Below, one piece after another: positions 51,335-61,168 of a DNA stretch of 64,000 nt. Every line of letters starts with the position of its first letter. Within the stretch, counting starts at the first letter, position 1. Position numbers and translations under genes: made by a program. Origin of the DNA: Akkermansiaceae bacterium (GTDB lineage Bacteria > Verrucomicrobiota > Verrucomicrobiia > Verrucomicrobiales > Akkermansiaceae); assembly GCA_024233115.1 (NCBI GenBank), contig JACKQB010000006.1:248001-312000 (forward strand), given 5' to 3'. Below the pieces are notes generated by a model. The model had not been told where the DNA came from, did not search any database, and saw only the letters and a list, made by a program, of their open reading frames with translations.

Positions 51335-52399
51335 TTACAAGCCTAACAAATCCCGGTAAATCTCCACCTTCTCGTGGTTGAGCAAACGGAGCTGGTGACG
51401 GTATTGCTCGATGGCCTCCTGCCGGCGACTGTCGGAAATAGCAGCGACGATCTCCGGTTTCATCTTTTCAAACGGGAGTAATTCCGGTGCCTTGATCCCG
51501 GTGACTTCGATGATGTGCCATCCGAGTTTGGTCCGGTGTAATACCGGTTGATTGGCGGGGATGGTAAATGCGGCGGCGGCAAAATCCCCCGGCAGCCTGT
51601 CTCTACGCATCCAGCCGAGATTACCTCCCTGGTCTTTACTGCGTTCGTCCTCACTGAGTGACTTGGCGGCATGCTCGAATGTTTCCTTCCCGGAAAGAAT
51701 CAGCGCCAGATGCCCTTCCAACTCCCCCTTGGCCTCATCCGATGGATGATCAAGGGTGGCAAGAAAGATGTGCCTGACATGACGGCGCTCGGGCGTGGTC
51801 AGCTCCTTTTGATGATCCTCATACCATTGTCTGGCTTCCTTCTCATCCACCGTGATGTGGGATTGGATTTTGGATAACACATACTTTTCCTGCTCAAGGC
51901 GGGCCTGCATCCTGAGGCGCAGCTCCTCGCGACTTTCAATCCCTTGAGCCGCCATGGCCTGCTCCAACTGCCCGGGGGAATCAAAGCGTTTGGTAAAACG
52001 CGCCAGCTCCGCATCCACTTCGGCATCAGATACCCGGGCCTGCTCGATATTCACCCTGACCTTGATCCTCACCAGTGCCTCGGCGATCAAATCATCCAGG
52101 GCCACCCAGCGGAGCGTTTTGATTTCGGCCTCACTGACTTTCCCCGGATCGCGCCCGCTACGCCAGAGATTCTCCCGCACCCGGCGGTCGACCTGGCTGA
52201 GATAGATCGGCGCGTTATACACCTTGGCACAGACACCCTCGGCCATGGCTGTGGCTATCTTGTCTTCCTTGCTGGGAAACATCCGGCGCAACTCACCCCT
52301 CAGTGGACCCGAGAATACGAAAAAATCGCAGATGAGGTAAAGCATCAGCACGGACCACAATACCATGCGGACGACAAAGGCTTTGCTCATTTTCAACAT
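51335..52399 (-). CDS. Membrane-anchored parvulin-type peptidyl-prolyl isomerase
   Basis: 354 residues. One membrane segment near residues 9-30 anchors the protein. A SurA-like N-terminal helical region follows (VYNAPIYLSQVDRRVRENLW), and a parvulin domain occupies residues about 205-315 (RHVRHIFLATLDHPSDEAK … LSEDERSKDQGGNLGWMRRDRLPGDFAAAAFTIPANQPV … TKLGWHIIEVTG). The family helps outer-membrane protein folding. It is convergent with the amber-interrupted lipoprotein gene and divergent from the TraB-like gene. Confidence 0.88.
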   Translation of the reverse strand: MLKMSKAFVVRMVLWSVLMLYLICDFFVFSGPLRGELRRMFPSKEDKIATAMAEGVCAKVYNAPIYLSQVDRRVRENLWRSGRDPGKVSEAEIKTLRWVALDDLIAEALVRIKVRVNIEQARVSDAEVDAELARFTKRFDSPGQLEQAMAAQGIESREELRLRMQARLEQEKYVLSKIQSHITVDEKEARQWYEDHQKELTTPERRHVRHIFLATLDHPSDEAKGELEGHLALILSGKETFEHAAKSLSEDERSKDQGGNLGWMRRDRLPGDFAAAAFTIPANQPVLHRTKLGWHIIEVTGIKAPELLPFEKMKPEIVAAISDSRRQEAIEQYRHQLRLLNHEKVEIYRDLLGL

Positions 52400-52502
52400 G
52401 CTTGAAATCTATCGTCCTGAACCACTACGGCAACCTTACAATTCTTTTTCAGACAAAAAAGCCCTCGCCCCCCGCTTCTCATGCACACTCATTCCAAACG
52501 CT

Positions 52503-53444
52503 ATGAAATACACACGACGCCTCCTGACACTCCCCATTCTACTCGCCTGCGCCCTCCCTGTTTCAGGACAGGAAGCAGCACCACCGGTCGAGAAACCAGC
52601 GGAAAAAGCAGCCAAGGACCCCAATGCCACCGAGTTTATCCGCGTCACCCGCGATGATAAAAACGTGCGCCTGCAAACCGGTATCACCACCTACGTCAAG
52701 GACGGTGTCACCGTGGATCTGATCGGTGCCATCCACATCGCTGACGCCAAATACTACACCCAGCTCAACAAGGAGTTCACCAACTATGAGGCCCTGCTTT
52801 TTGAAATGGTCGGTGGCGACAAAATGAAGGACGGCAAGGCCGATGATGCCAAAAAAGACGCCAAGGACCCGATGATGGCCATGCTCGGCAATGTTTACGG
52901 CATGGTCGGGAAATTACTTCAACTCCAGGGGCAGAAGGACGGCATCGACTATTCACCCAAGAACTTCGTCCACGCCGATCTCTCGCTTGAGGACTTCGAA
53001 AAACTCCAGGCGGAAAAAGGTGAGTCCCTGCTCGGCTTTGCCCTGCAAAATGCCCAGAACGGAGCCAAGCCAGGAGCCAAACAACCAGATATGCAAAAAC
53101 TTCTCACCGCCTTCCTCAACGGCAATGCCAACGGCATCAAGCTGGAGCTCGTTGATACCCTCGGGGGCGCTGGCGACCAGATGGCCGGCATGATGGGCCA
53201 GAGCGTCATCATCGGCGACCGCAACGCCGCCTGCCTCAAAGTCCTCGACGAGCAAACCAAGGCCGGTAAAAAGAAACTCGGTATCTTCTACGGCGCCGCC
53301 CACTTTCCGGACATGGAAAAAGACCTGCTGAAACTCGGCTACAAAAAGACCGGTCACCGCTGGCTCACCGCCTGGGACATTCCCAAACCTGCTAAGGTCG
53401 AGAAAAAAGCCCCGGCACCCGTCGAGGTCCCCGACGCAGCCTGA
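52503..53444 (+). CDS. Exported TraB/GumN-like protein
   Basis: 313 residues from ATG 52503; the open frame extends upstream but overlaps the parvulin gene. The signal peptide is LLTLPILLACALPVSGQ. The body has VTVDLIGAIHIADAKYYTQL, then EALLFEMVGGDKMK and a C-terminal KLGIFYGAAHFPDMEKDLLK, matching the TraB/TIKI fold (two GxxH-type motifs and an Glu). Some relatives are metalloproteases; here activity is not proven. It is followed by a strong terminator at 53469-53507. Confidence 0.7.
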   Translation: MKYTRRLLTLPILLACALPVSGQEAAPPVEKPAEKAAKDPNATEFIRVTRDDKNVRLQTGITTYVKDGVTVDLIGAIHIADAKYYTQLNKEFTNYEALLFEMVGGDKMKDGKADDAKKDAKDPMMAMLGNVYGMVGKLLQLQGQKDGIDYSPKNFVHADLSLEDFEKLQAEKGESLLGFALQNAQNGAKPGAKQPDMQKLLTAFLNGNANGIKLELVDTLGGAGDQMAGMMGQSVIIGDRNAACLKVLDEQTKAGKKKLGIFYGAAHFPDMEKDLLKLGYKKTGHRWLTAWDIPKPAKVEKKAPAPVEVPDAA

Positions 53445-53468
53445 GACCAATCCCCACACCTTTCAAAC

Positions 53469-53507
53469 TGCCCGTGTCACATGATGGATGTGATACGGGC
53501 ATTTTTT
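53469..53507 (+). terminator. Rho-independent terminator after the TraB-like gene
   Basis: Stem arms TGCCCGTGTCACAT (53469-53482) and ATGTGATACGGGCA (53488-53501) with a 5-nt loop GATGG, followed by TTTTTT. Confidence 0.92.
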
Positions 53508-53544
53508 GTGTAACGATGCCCGTGTTCCGTATGTAACCTACCTG

Positions 53545-55518
53545 ATGAGGCTCTTTCTCCCCTTTCTTCTCAGCCTGTTTGCCATGCAGACGAACTCTGC
53601 CCGCAGTTGGCAGGATGATGTGATCTATTTTATCATCACCGACCGGTTTTATGACGGCGACCCTACTAACAACAGCCCGGCAGGCGCCGCCAAAGGGCTG
53701 GTCGACCCAAAACAGGAGAATATCGACCTCTATCATGGTGGAGACTTCAGGGGGATCGAACTCGCATTGACCCACAACTATTTCACCAACCTCGGCATCA
53801 CCGCCATCTGGATCACCCCTCCTGTTAAAAACGTGTGGAATACCTCCTATGATTCAGACGACCGGGGGAAAACCGGCTACCATGGATACTGGACACAGGA
53901 TTTCATGGATATCGACCCCCACCTAACATCGACAACCAAGATCGACGGCACCCCCTACCCCGAAGGCAGGGAGGGCCGGCTCCAACATTACCGCGACCTG
54001 CTCAACCTCGCCCACCGGAAAGGCATCCGTGTCATCCAGGACATCGTCTGCAACCATGCAGGTCCCGTGTTTTACTACGATGCCAACAACAACCGGCAAT
54101 TCGACCGCTTCGGCAAACGCGAATGGATCGCCCCCTACAAAGAAAACGGATACCACGCCAATACGCGCTGGGCGAACATCCCGCAATGGAACGTGCAACG
54201 CACAGGACCCACCGGCCCGCTGGAGGTTTGGGGCAAAACCATCCCCTTCAACGGTATCCTGGGTCAACTCCATACCTACGGACGCAAGGGCTTCAACCAC
54301 GACAGTCTCGGGAAAAACAACGGCGAGGAAGTCGACTGCGATTTTTTCAGCCTGCGAGACATCTACACCCATCCACAGGGTGATCACTACCGGGAAATCG
54401 TGGATGAATTTATCCGCATCTACGCCTTTTACATCAATGATATCGGTGTCGACGGATTAAGGATTGATACCGTCAAACACGTGCACCACCAGTTCTGGAC
54501 CGACTTTTGCCAGGGGCTACGCAAAGCAATCGGCAAACGGTCCAGGCAGACTCTTGTTTTCGGAGAAATCTATGACGGCTCTCCAGAAATGTTAGGAAAA
54601 TACACCTACCCCTCCCAGGGTTCCGGCGTTTGCCTCGATGGCACCCTCAATTTTCAAATGTGCTGGGCTATTCGCAACTACATGCGCCACGGTGGCGGTG
54701 ACTACGGACACGCCAACGGCATTGAGAGAGCAATGCATGACCTTTATGCCTCCCCAAAAAACGGCACCCGGCCCTACTATAATCCTGTACCTGGCCCTGG
54801 CGGACTCAACGCACGCCAGCAGTCGATCACCTTTGTCGAAAACCACGATGGCCTAAACCGCTTCCGGGTTGATTCGGTCAGCTCCCGACGCAACACCCTC
54901 GCAAACGCCCTTGTCCTCACCCTCGAAGGTATCCCCTGCCTGTATTATGGCACCGAAGACTCACTCCTCGACCCCCATGGAAAAATCGGGCAGGACTCCG
55001 AAACAGGGCGACTGACATTCATCAAAGCTAAAGACGGACGGCGTGTTGAACACATCCAGTCGGGTGCGACCTACACCGCCACCCGGTCCCTGATCCAGGC
55101 ACGCCGCCACCTCCCCGCCCTACGCCATGGACTGACCGCCCCGCTGTGGGTCGACAACCGCGAGGCAAGCGATGACGACGGCACTTTCCTCTTTGCCCGC
55201 TACATCCCCGGAAAGCCTGGGCAGACCATCCTCGTCGGATTCAACCTCAGTGGGCAAGAGCACACCCTGCACCCCACGCTGATCGATGGTGATCAACAAC
55301 CACTTTTTCCACCGGACACCGTGCTTGAGCGCGTCCCCCTCCCCGGCCTCGATCCCGACGGGACAGCCCGGACCACAGCATCGCTGCAGGCCCGTGACAA
55401 AATAGCTCTTTCCTTACCCGCCGACTCGGTTTCCATCTGGCGGGTGAAAACAACAACCCTAACAACACCTGCCGAGGAATCATTTCCCCTGCGACCATCG
55501 TCCCACCCATTGCCCTGA
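53545..55518 (+). CDS. Exported GH13 alpha-amylase-type enzyme
   Basis: 657 residues from ATG 53545. The signal peptide is FLPFLLSLFAMQTNSA. The (beta/alpha)8 barrel carries the GH13 conserved regions: IQDIVCNHAG, GVDGLRIDTVKHV with nucleophile Asp near 308, FGEIYDG with the acid/base Glu near 340, and FVENHDGLNRF with the third Asp near 432. The C-terminal domain looks like a beta sandwich (DKIALSLPADSVSIWRV). It probably degrades starch or glycogen outside the cytoplasm. It is 26 nt after the previous terminator's end and runs in series with the pseudopilin gene. Confidence 0.93.
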   Translation: MRLFLPFLLSLFAMQTNSARSWQDDVIYFIITDRFYDGDPTNNSPAGAAKGLVDPKQENIDLYHGGDFRGIELALTHNYFTNLGITAIWITPPVKNVWNTSYDSDDRGKTGYHGYWTQDFMDIDPHLTSTTKIDGTPYPEGREGRLQHYRDLLNLAHRKGIRVIQDIVCNHAGPVFYYDANNNRQFDRFGKREWIAPYKENGYHANTRWANIPQWNVQRTGPTGPLEVWGKTIPFNGILGQLHTYGRKGFNHDSLGKNNGEEVDCDFFSLRDIYTHPQGDHYREIVDEFIRIYAFYINDIGVDGLRIDTVKHVHHQFWTDFCQGLRKAIGKRSRQTLVFGEIYDGSPEMLGKYTYPSQGSGVCLDGTLNFQMCWAIRNYMRHGGGDYGHANGIERAMHDLYASPKNGTRPYYNPVPGPGGLNARQQSITFVENHDGLNRFRVDSVSSRRNTLANALVLTLEGIPCLYYGTEDSLLDPHGKIGQDSETGRLTFIKAKDGRRVEHIQSGATYTATRSLIQARRHLPALRHGLTAPLWVDNREASDDDGTFLFARYIPGKPGQTILVGFNLSGQEHTLHPTLIDGDQQPLFPPDTVLERVPLPGLDPDGTARTTASLQARDKIALSLPADSVSIWRVKTTTLTTPAEESFPLRPSSHPLP

Positions 55519-55565
55519 TTCACTTCGACAAATAACATCTCCTGATGTAGACTCCCCTAGAACTC

Positions 55566-56243
55566 ATGATAACATTACCCAAACTTGCCAACTCCCGATC
55601 CCGGGGCGCGTTCACCCTTGTTGAGCTCCTGGTGGTCATTGCCATCATCGCGGTGCTGGCGGCGCTTGTCTTTAGTATCGCGGGCAAGATGATGCTTAAG
55701 GCGGAAAAAGTGACCTGCACAGCACTGATGAAAGATGTCTCCCTGGCACTGGCTGCTTACGAGTCCGAATACAATAAACTACCCCTGCCCAAACACAAGG
55801 ATGAGTGGGATACCATCCTCGGTGACCCCGGCGGACTCTATTCCACAGCGCCATTGGTAAGTGTCCTCACCGGCGCAGAAGACTCGGAGTGGAGCGAAAA
55901 CGATGGCAACAGCTTTGACCTCGCACAGCTTAACCCCACGGGTGAAGTTTACCTCAATCCCAATATCGCGCATGGCAAGAAGGACGGGGGGATCAAAGAG
56001 GATGGCAAGTTTTACGATCCATGGGGCCGCGAGCTTATGTTTGCCCTGAACTCACGACGCCGGAACCACGATTTCAATGGCGGCTTCCGCGATGAAACCC
56101 TGCACACCTGGGGCTTGGCCGAGTGGGCGGAGATCAAACCGGGCTATGAGGATTTTGTCATCTGGTCCTACGGTGACGACGGGGTAAAAGGCAAGGGGGA
56201 TAGCGCCACCTTCGCAGGCTCAGACGATGTTAAATCGTTCTAA
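55566..56243 (+). CDS. Type II secretion pseudopilin (GspG-like)
   Basis: 225 residues. The prepilin signal SRGAFTLVELLVVIAIIAVL with cleavage between A/G and F and Glu5 of the mature protein is complete. ALAAYESEYNKLPLP and KFYDPWGRELMFALN resemble GspG, whose C-terminal DPWG-like segment is conserved. It would form part of a pseudopilus of a type II secretion system. The rest of that system is not in the window. Confidence 0.85.
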   Translation: MITLPKLANSRSRGAFTLVELLVVIAIIAVLAALVFSIAGKMMLKAEKVTCTALMKDVSLALAAYESEYNKLPLPKHKDEWDTILGDPGGLYSTAPLVSVLTGAEDSEWSENDGNSFDLAQLNPTGEVYLNPNIAHGKKDGGIKEDGKFYDPWGRELMFALNSRRRNHDFNGGFRDETLHTWGLAEWAEIKPGYEDFVIWSYGDDGVKGKGDSATFAGSDDVKSF

Positions 56244-56255
56244 ATCCTTGTGCTC

Positions 56256-57428
56256 ATGAAAGGGTTCATCCTCGGCATCCTCTCGTTACAGCTGGCGCAG
56301 GCGGATTGGTCGGCAACAGACCAACAACTGGTCAACGAAATCCTTCCCACTGAAAAAGAGGCAGCATGGCTGGAAATACCATGGCGAACCAACCTCTGGG
56401 AGGCGCGCAAGGAGGCGGCCAGGTCAGGCAAACCCATTTACCTCTGGGAAATGGATGGCCACCCACTCGGCTGCACTTGAAACAATGGTGTGACCGACAG
56501 GTTGTTGGTCTTTTCAAACCCCGAAGTGCAGAAGCTGCTCCATGAGAAATTCATCCCCGTGGCGTGCAACGACTGGTACCAACGCCGCCGCCAAGACGCC
56601 GAAGGCGAATTCTTTCGCGCAATGGCCAACCAGGGCCCGCGCAAAGGACAAGGCGGCTCGACCCGGCAAGGGCATTATGTTTTCACCGCATCGGGAAAGC
56701 TGTTAGGATACAATAACAATCGCGGCCCGGAAAAGCGGCTCCGCATGATGCACGACGCCCTCAGGAAATGGCACGCCCTTCCCCCGGCGGAAAAGTCTGC
56801 CCCAGTGCCCGGCCCCTACCAAGCTGACCCGAAATTCCAACGCACCCTGCCCAGGGGCGGGACCGTCATCAAGGTCCACTCGCGGACACTTGAGGAGAAC
56901 AACGGCAGGCTCACTGCGATGGCGCAACCCCAAACCGGTTCGATGGCTGCGGTCGACCATATGTGGCTCACCGAGAAGGAAGTCTCCCGACTCCACAACA
57001 TCATTCACAACGGCGGCGGTGAACTCCCCGCACCCGTGACCTACCGACTTGCCCGTTATCATCTCGTCGATAACACCCGTGGCGAACCTCCGTTCTGGCA
57101 GCGGAATGAGGTCGGGGTGCTGATGTTGCGCGTGGACGACACTGGAAAAATCACAGGACGCTTCGAGCAACAAACCAAGGATGGCCAGCGTGGCTTCCTG
57201 GGTAAAGGGCATGGCCAGATCCAGTTCGATGCCGAAGGCAACATCAAATCATTCACATTTCTCGTGACCGGCCGACACTGGGGCGAAGGACCATACACCC
57301 GGGGATCTCGACCCGGAAAGTCACCACTCGGGTTTGTTTTCCAACTCTGCGATGGAAAAAAACCGCAAGACACCATCCCGCCGCAGGGAATCCACTGGGA
57401 AAAGGGATATTGGGAGGCGGATCATTAA
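56256..57428 (+). CDS. Candidate selenoprotein with thioredoxin-like domain (in-frame UGA at codon 75)
   Basis: 390 codons if UGA at 56478-56480 is read as selenocysteine. The start at 56256 gives signal peptide FILGILSLQLAQA. A thioredoxin-like region follows (EARKEAARSGKPIYLWEMDG), with Cys73-Thr74-Sec75 at the place where such domains have their redox motif, then NNGVTDRLLVFSNPEVQKLL and FIPVACNDWYQRRRQDAEGEF in the same frame. The rest (about residues 175-390) is unrecognised, with WLTEKEVSRLHNIIH and GYWEADH at the end. Nothing else in the gene is disrupted, and a SECIS-like hairpin follows the UGA. If not Sec, the gene would be a pseudogene. It begins 12 bp after the pseudopilin gene and ends 15 bp before the sulfatase. 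Confidence 0.65.
56478..56511 (+). promoter_or_regulatory. selenocysteine insertion element: SECIS-like hairpin after the in-frame UGA
   Basis: UGA at 56478-56480, then a 7-bp stem GACCGAC (56492-56498)/GTTGGTC (56504-56510) with one G-U pair and loop AGGTT. The first loop G is nucleotide 23 counted from the U of UGA. The loop AGGUU with the C before it resembles the CAGGUC of E. coli fdhF's element, in which loop G and U bind SelB. Confidence 0.55.
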
Positions 57429-57443
57429 ACCAGTTTGCAAGCT

Positions 57444-58970
57444 ATGGCACTTCTGCTGCGTATAGCCGTATGTCTATCCATGATGAAACCGCCCGTCTTT
57501 CTAACTATACTCACAAGCTTGCTCATCCAACACAGCCCTGCAGGGGAGCTGCCGGCGGGCAGACCAAACATCCTCTTCTTCCTCGTCGATGACATGGGCT
57601 GGCAGGAAACCTCGGTTCCTTTTCACACCGAGCCCACCAAGCTCAATACAATCTATCAGACACCTGCGATGGTCAAACTGGCAAGCGAGGGGCTCGTTTT
57701 TACCAATGCCTACGCCTGTGCGGTCTGCTCACCAACCCGGGTCAGCCTGATGACGGGGCAGAATGCAGCACGCCATCGGGTAACTTGCTGGACATTGATA
57801 AAAGACAAATCCCCCGAGCGCGAAAACAAGATACTCCAATCCAGCCCATGGAACCTCAATGGTCTGCAACCCGTAGGATCAACGGTGCCCAAGTCCGTGG
57901 CCGCCACCACCTTGCCCGAGCTGTTGCGCAAGGCGGGCTACCGCACCATCCATGCCGGCAAGGCTCATTTCGGAGCCAAGGACACGCCTGGCTCGGATCC
58001 CAAAAACCTGGGTTTCGATGTCAACATTGCCGGCCACTATGCGGGCGGCCCCGGCTCCTACCATGGCGATAAAAACTTCTCCGCCGCCTGGCGCAAGGCC
58101 GGCCATCTCTGGGATGTCCCCGGACTGGAAAAATACCACGGCCAAAAAATCAACCTCACCGAGGCGATCACGCGAGAGGTTATTGCCGAGTTAGAAAATA
58201 CAGTGGCCATGAAACAACCCTTCTACCTCTACATGTCCCACTACACCGTGCATGCACCCTGGGAAGACGACCGCCGGTTTATTGAAAAATACCAGGGCAA
58301 AGGATTACCAAAACAACAGGCCACCCTTGCATCGATGATAGAGGGCATGGACAAATCGCTTGGCGACCTCATGCAGACCCTCCAACGACTGGGGGTCGCA
58401 GACAACACGATTGTGGTTTTCATGTCTGATAACGGCTCACCCCGCCAATGCCAGCGGAACCTGCCATTGCGCGGCCATAAGATCACCGCCTATGAAGGCG
58501 GCTCGCGTGTCCCCCTGATCGTCAAGTGGCCGGGTGTTACCGGGAAGAACCTGCGCACAGACACGCCGATGATCATCGAAGACGTTTTCCCCACCTTCCT
58601 GGAAATGGCCGGAGTGCCCGTGCCCAGAGACATCCCCGTCGATGGCAAGTCACTGGTTCCCATTCTCAAAAACCCAGCGACCCGACAAGCCGAGCGCACA
58701 CTTTTCTGGCACTATCCCAATTTTTATGACCAACCCGCATTCAGTTCGGTCAGGCAAGGCGACTGGAAGCTCATCTACTGGCACGCCAACCAGAAACTGG
58801 CACTCTATAACCTGAAAGACGACCTCGGAGAGAAAAACGACCTCTCTCAAAAACATCCCGAGAAAACCAGCAGGCTTGCCAAGGTGCTCGGTAAGCACCT
58901 CAAAGAGACGGACGCTGTTATGCCCGTCGTCAAGTCGACAGGCAAACCGGTCCCCCTGCCTGGCTTCTAA
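57444..58970 (+). CDS. Exported type I sulfatase
   Basis: 508 residues from ATG 57444 (a start at 57480/57483 would still leave a signal peptide). The signal is FLTILTSLLIQHSPAG. NILFFLVDDMGWQET is the metal-site segment, and C-S-P-T-R with Cys95 the formylglycine site. KAHFGAKDTP, YMSHYTVHAPW and FMSDNGSP are the other family elements. It resembles a heparan-N-sulfatase or iduronate-type sulfatase more than those at 1502-7976, but the substrate is not known. It is downstream of the candidate selenoprotein gene on the same strand. Confidence 0.9.
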   Translation: MALLLRIAVCLSMMKPPVFLTILTSLLIQHSPAGELPAGRPNILFFLVDDMGWQETSVPFHTEPTKLNTIYQTPAMVKLASEGLVFTNAYACAVCSPTRVSLMTGQNAARHRVTCWTLIKDKSPERENKILQSSPWNLNGLQPVGSTVPKSVAATTLPELLRKAGYRTIHAGKAHFGAKDTPGSDPKNLGFDVNIAGHYAGGPGSYHGDKNFSAAWRKAGHLWDVPGLEKYHGQKINLTEAITREVIAELENTVAMKQPFYLYMSHYTVHAPWEDDRRFIEKYQGKGLPKQQATLASMIEGMDKSLGDLMQTLQRLGVADNTIVVFMSDNGSPRQCQRNLPLRGHKITAYEGGSRVPLIVKWPGVTGKNLRTDTPMIIEDVFPTFLEMAGVPVPRDIPVDGKSLVPILKNPATRQAERTLFWHYPNFYDQPAFSSVRQGDWKLIYWHANQKLALYNLKDDLGEKNDLSQKHPEKTSRLAKVLGKHLKETDAVMPVVKSTGKPVPLPGF

Positions 58971-58978
58971 CAAGGAAG

Positions 58979-59893
58979 CTACGGCACCGGGGTTTCTTTC
59001 ATCGCCGCCCGCAGGATCGGCTCCGGTGATGAGCCGTCATCCGGAAGAAGCCGGTGACGCATGACATGCGGAAACACCGTCTGCACGTGATCCGGGTGCA
59101 CCGCCTTTTGTTCATCCAGAAATGCATTCGCCTGGGCCGCCCTCATCAGTGCCAGGGAGGCGCGCACCGACACGGTGTGGCTCCCCCCTGCCGCTCTGCG
59201 CACCATCTCACAGAGGTTGATGATGTATTCGTTCAGGTTGGCCGCAATGGGCAGCTCACGTGCCTGTTGCTGGAGTTCCAAAATCTCATTGGTTGTCAGC
59301 AACGGATCACGGGATGTCCCGTTGATCTCCCCTGCCGCATGAGAATCTAGGATACAACGCTGGGTTTCCGCATCGGGCAATGACATCGGTATGGAAAGTA
59401 GAAAGCGGTCGAGCTGAGGCTCGGGCAGCGGGAAGGTTCCCGTCGATGAGGTGATGTTCTGGGTCGCGACCACAAGAAACGGTTTTTCCAGGTCCCGTGT
59501 GGAGCCATCAATGGTCACCTGCCCCTCGTTCATCGCCTCTAACAAGGCCGACTGCACCCTCGGCGAGGTCCGGTTGATTTCATCGGCTAACAATAAATTG
59601 GTAAATACGGGACCTGGGACAAACTCGAAGTCGCCGTTGTGTTGTTTGTAGAGATGGTATCCGAGGATATCCGACGGCAGCAGGTCCGGGGTAAACTGGA
59701 TCCGCTTGAACCTGCCACCGATCCCATTGGCCAGCGTTTGGGCCAGTGATGTTTTCCCGACACCCGGCGCTCCCTCAATCAAGGCGTGTCCTTTGGCCAA
59801 CAGGGCAGTAAGCAGCAAATTGCTCGCTTGCTCCGCTCCAAGGACAGCCGCAGAGAGTCGCTCCTGCAGGGTGTGTAATTTACTGATAGGCAT
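58979..59893 (-). CDS. MoxR-type AAA ATPase
   Basis: 304 residues. Walker A GAPGVGKTS (residues 41-49), Walker B LLLADEINRTSPRVQSALLEAM, sensor 1 VVATQN and the LPEPQLDRFLL arginine-finger region give a complete MoxR ATPase. These act with DUF58/VWA proteins as chaperones in metal insertion or complex assembly. The matching DUF58 and transglutaminase genes lie at 47852-50899, about 8 kb away on the other strand, whereas they are usually adjacent. The gene's stop is 9 bp from the end of the convergent sulfatase. Confidence 0.92.
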   Translation of the reverse strand: MPISKLHTLQERLSAAVLGAEQASNLLLTALLAKGHALIEGAPGVGKTSLAQTLANGIGGRFKRIQFTPDLLPSDILGYHLYKQHNGDFEFVPGPVFTNLLLADEINRTSPRVQSALLEAMNEGQVTIDGSTRDLEKPFLVVATQNITSSTGTFPLPEPQLDRFLLSIPMSLPDAETQRCILDSHAAGEINGTSRDPLLTTNEILELQQQARELPIAANLNEYIINLCEMVRRAAGGSHTVSVRASLALMRAAQANAFLDEQKAVHPDHVQTVFPHVMRHRLLPDDGSSPEPILRAAMKETPVP

Positions 59894-59968
59894 ATGACAC
59901 GACCACTTTCGCAGGAATCATCCCGGAATCAATCACAGAGTCACCTGGTTCATTTCCTTTTACCCCTT

Positions 59969-61168
59969 TTACTTCCTTTTCCCCGGACCAATGATCCTTT
60001 TTTGCACCTCAGCTGATAGATTGCTACTGGCCAGCCATTGTCGCGCGGCCTCGCGATCCTTCCTCAGGTATGCCCGGCCGCTGTGAACCAGCGTCTCATT
60101 TCTCATTTTCGGGTCGGTGATGGTGCTTGCCCAGTCGACCGCGGCACGTGGATTTTGATAGGCGATACGCCGCGTAAATCCAGTCACCGCCGAGTCACGC
60201 TCGGGTGAATCATTCATCTGGTTGAGGTGGTTTCCGGCGGCTTCGGCGTCCCGTGCTGCCCAGGTGGAAAAGGCCATCCCGAATCCCAGCGCCTTGCCAT
60301 TTCCCTCGGGCAAAGTCTGCAGCCATGAAACCGCTTTCGATGGGTCCTCATCGGCATAACCCCGTGCCACCTGACTGACGGCAACGTCGCGCAGTTTACC
60401 CTCCGGCACACTGGCCGACCAGCGGGCGGCTTCCTCGGGGCTGCCCGATTTCATCACCGCCCTGGCAATCAGGTTCATCATGTGACCGGCATCCTTGTCA
60501 CCCATTTCCAGTCGCTGCATGGCGAAATCCGTAGCCACTCGGGGGTCGGTATTGGCCAGGCCATAGACGGCTCCCCATTTCAAATCCCTCCTGTTCTGAT
60601 CTTCTGTTGATTGACTGTTGAACCAGGAAAGAGCCGCTTGCGGGTTGGCACTGGCCCACCCGCTGAAGGCTGCCGCCATGTCCTTCTGTTCGCTTTTGGC
60701 GCCAAATTCCACCACCGACTGACCAGCCAGCGCCCCCCAGGCGTAATGAAAATCCTTCCACTCCGGACTATCCGAGGACATGTGGGTGATTTGCTCCCGG
60801 AGCAGCTCGGCATTCTCCACCGTCAGCCCCTCCAGCAATTTGGCAAAGGCAATACGCCTCTCAATGGGGTTGTTACTCGTTTGCAAAATGTTGCCGAGCG
60901 ATTTGATCCCTTGTTCGGATAGATTGACTCTACCCGGCTCACCCAGATCGGGAACCCCGGCTGACCGGCTGTTCCGGGAGGCCGGACGCGGGTGGTAGGC
61001 ACCCGCCACAGGACCGGTTGACCCGCCAGAGGCGCCGGCCCCTCCGCTCTTTCCAGAATCACCATGGGCGGCAGTCATCGCATCGCCCGCAAAATACTGA
61101 GCCCCCACGACAAACGAGGTGATCGCTACAACCGCCCATAGGGCGTGGATGATGAGTGCTTTGTTCAT
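59969..61168 (-). CDS. Exported repeat protein, unknown function
   Basis: 399 residues. A signal/anchor at about residues 5-25 (IHALWAVVAITSFVVGAQYF) is followed by a Gly/Ser-rich linker and many helical repeats with the theme W-A-x-x-x-P-x-x-A-L/V-x-W (GWASANPQAALSWFNSQ, RGYADEDPSKAVSWLQTLPEG, RRIAYQNPRAAVDWASTI). Such repeats are common in verrucomicrobial proteins and probably bind proteins. No enzyme motif was seen. Confidence 0.75.
   Translation of the reverse strand: MNKALIIHALWAVVAITSFVVGAQYFAGDAMTAAHGDSGKSGGAGASGGSTGPVAGAYHPRPASRNSRSAGVPDLGEPGRVNLSEQGIKSLGNILQTSNNPIERRIAFAKLLEGLTVENAELLREQITHMSSDSPEWKDFHYAWGALAGQSVVEFGAKSEQKDMAAAFSGWASANPQAALSWFNSQSTEDQNRRDLKWGAVYGLANTDPRVATDFAMQRLEMGDKDAGHMMNLIARAVMKSGSPEEAARWSASVPEGKLRDVAVSQVARGYADEDPSKAVSWLQTLPEGNGKALGFGMAFSTWAARDAEAAGNHLNQMNDSPERDSAVTGFTRRIAYQNPRAAVDWASTITDPKMRNETLVHSGRAYLRKDREAARQWLASSNLSAEVQKRIIGPGKRK

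Noticed and set aside
53506..53545. Upstream start of the amylase gene
   Set aside because: It would begin inside the terminator's tail, and the start at 53545 gives a clean signal peptide.
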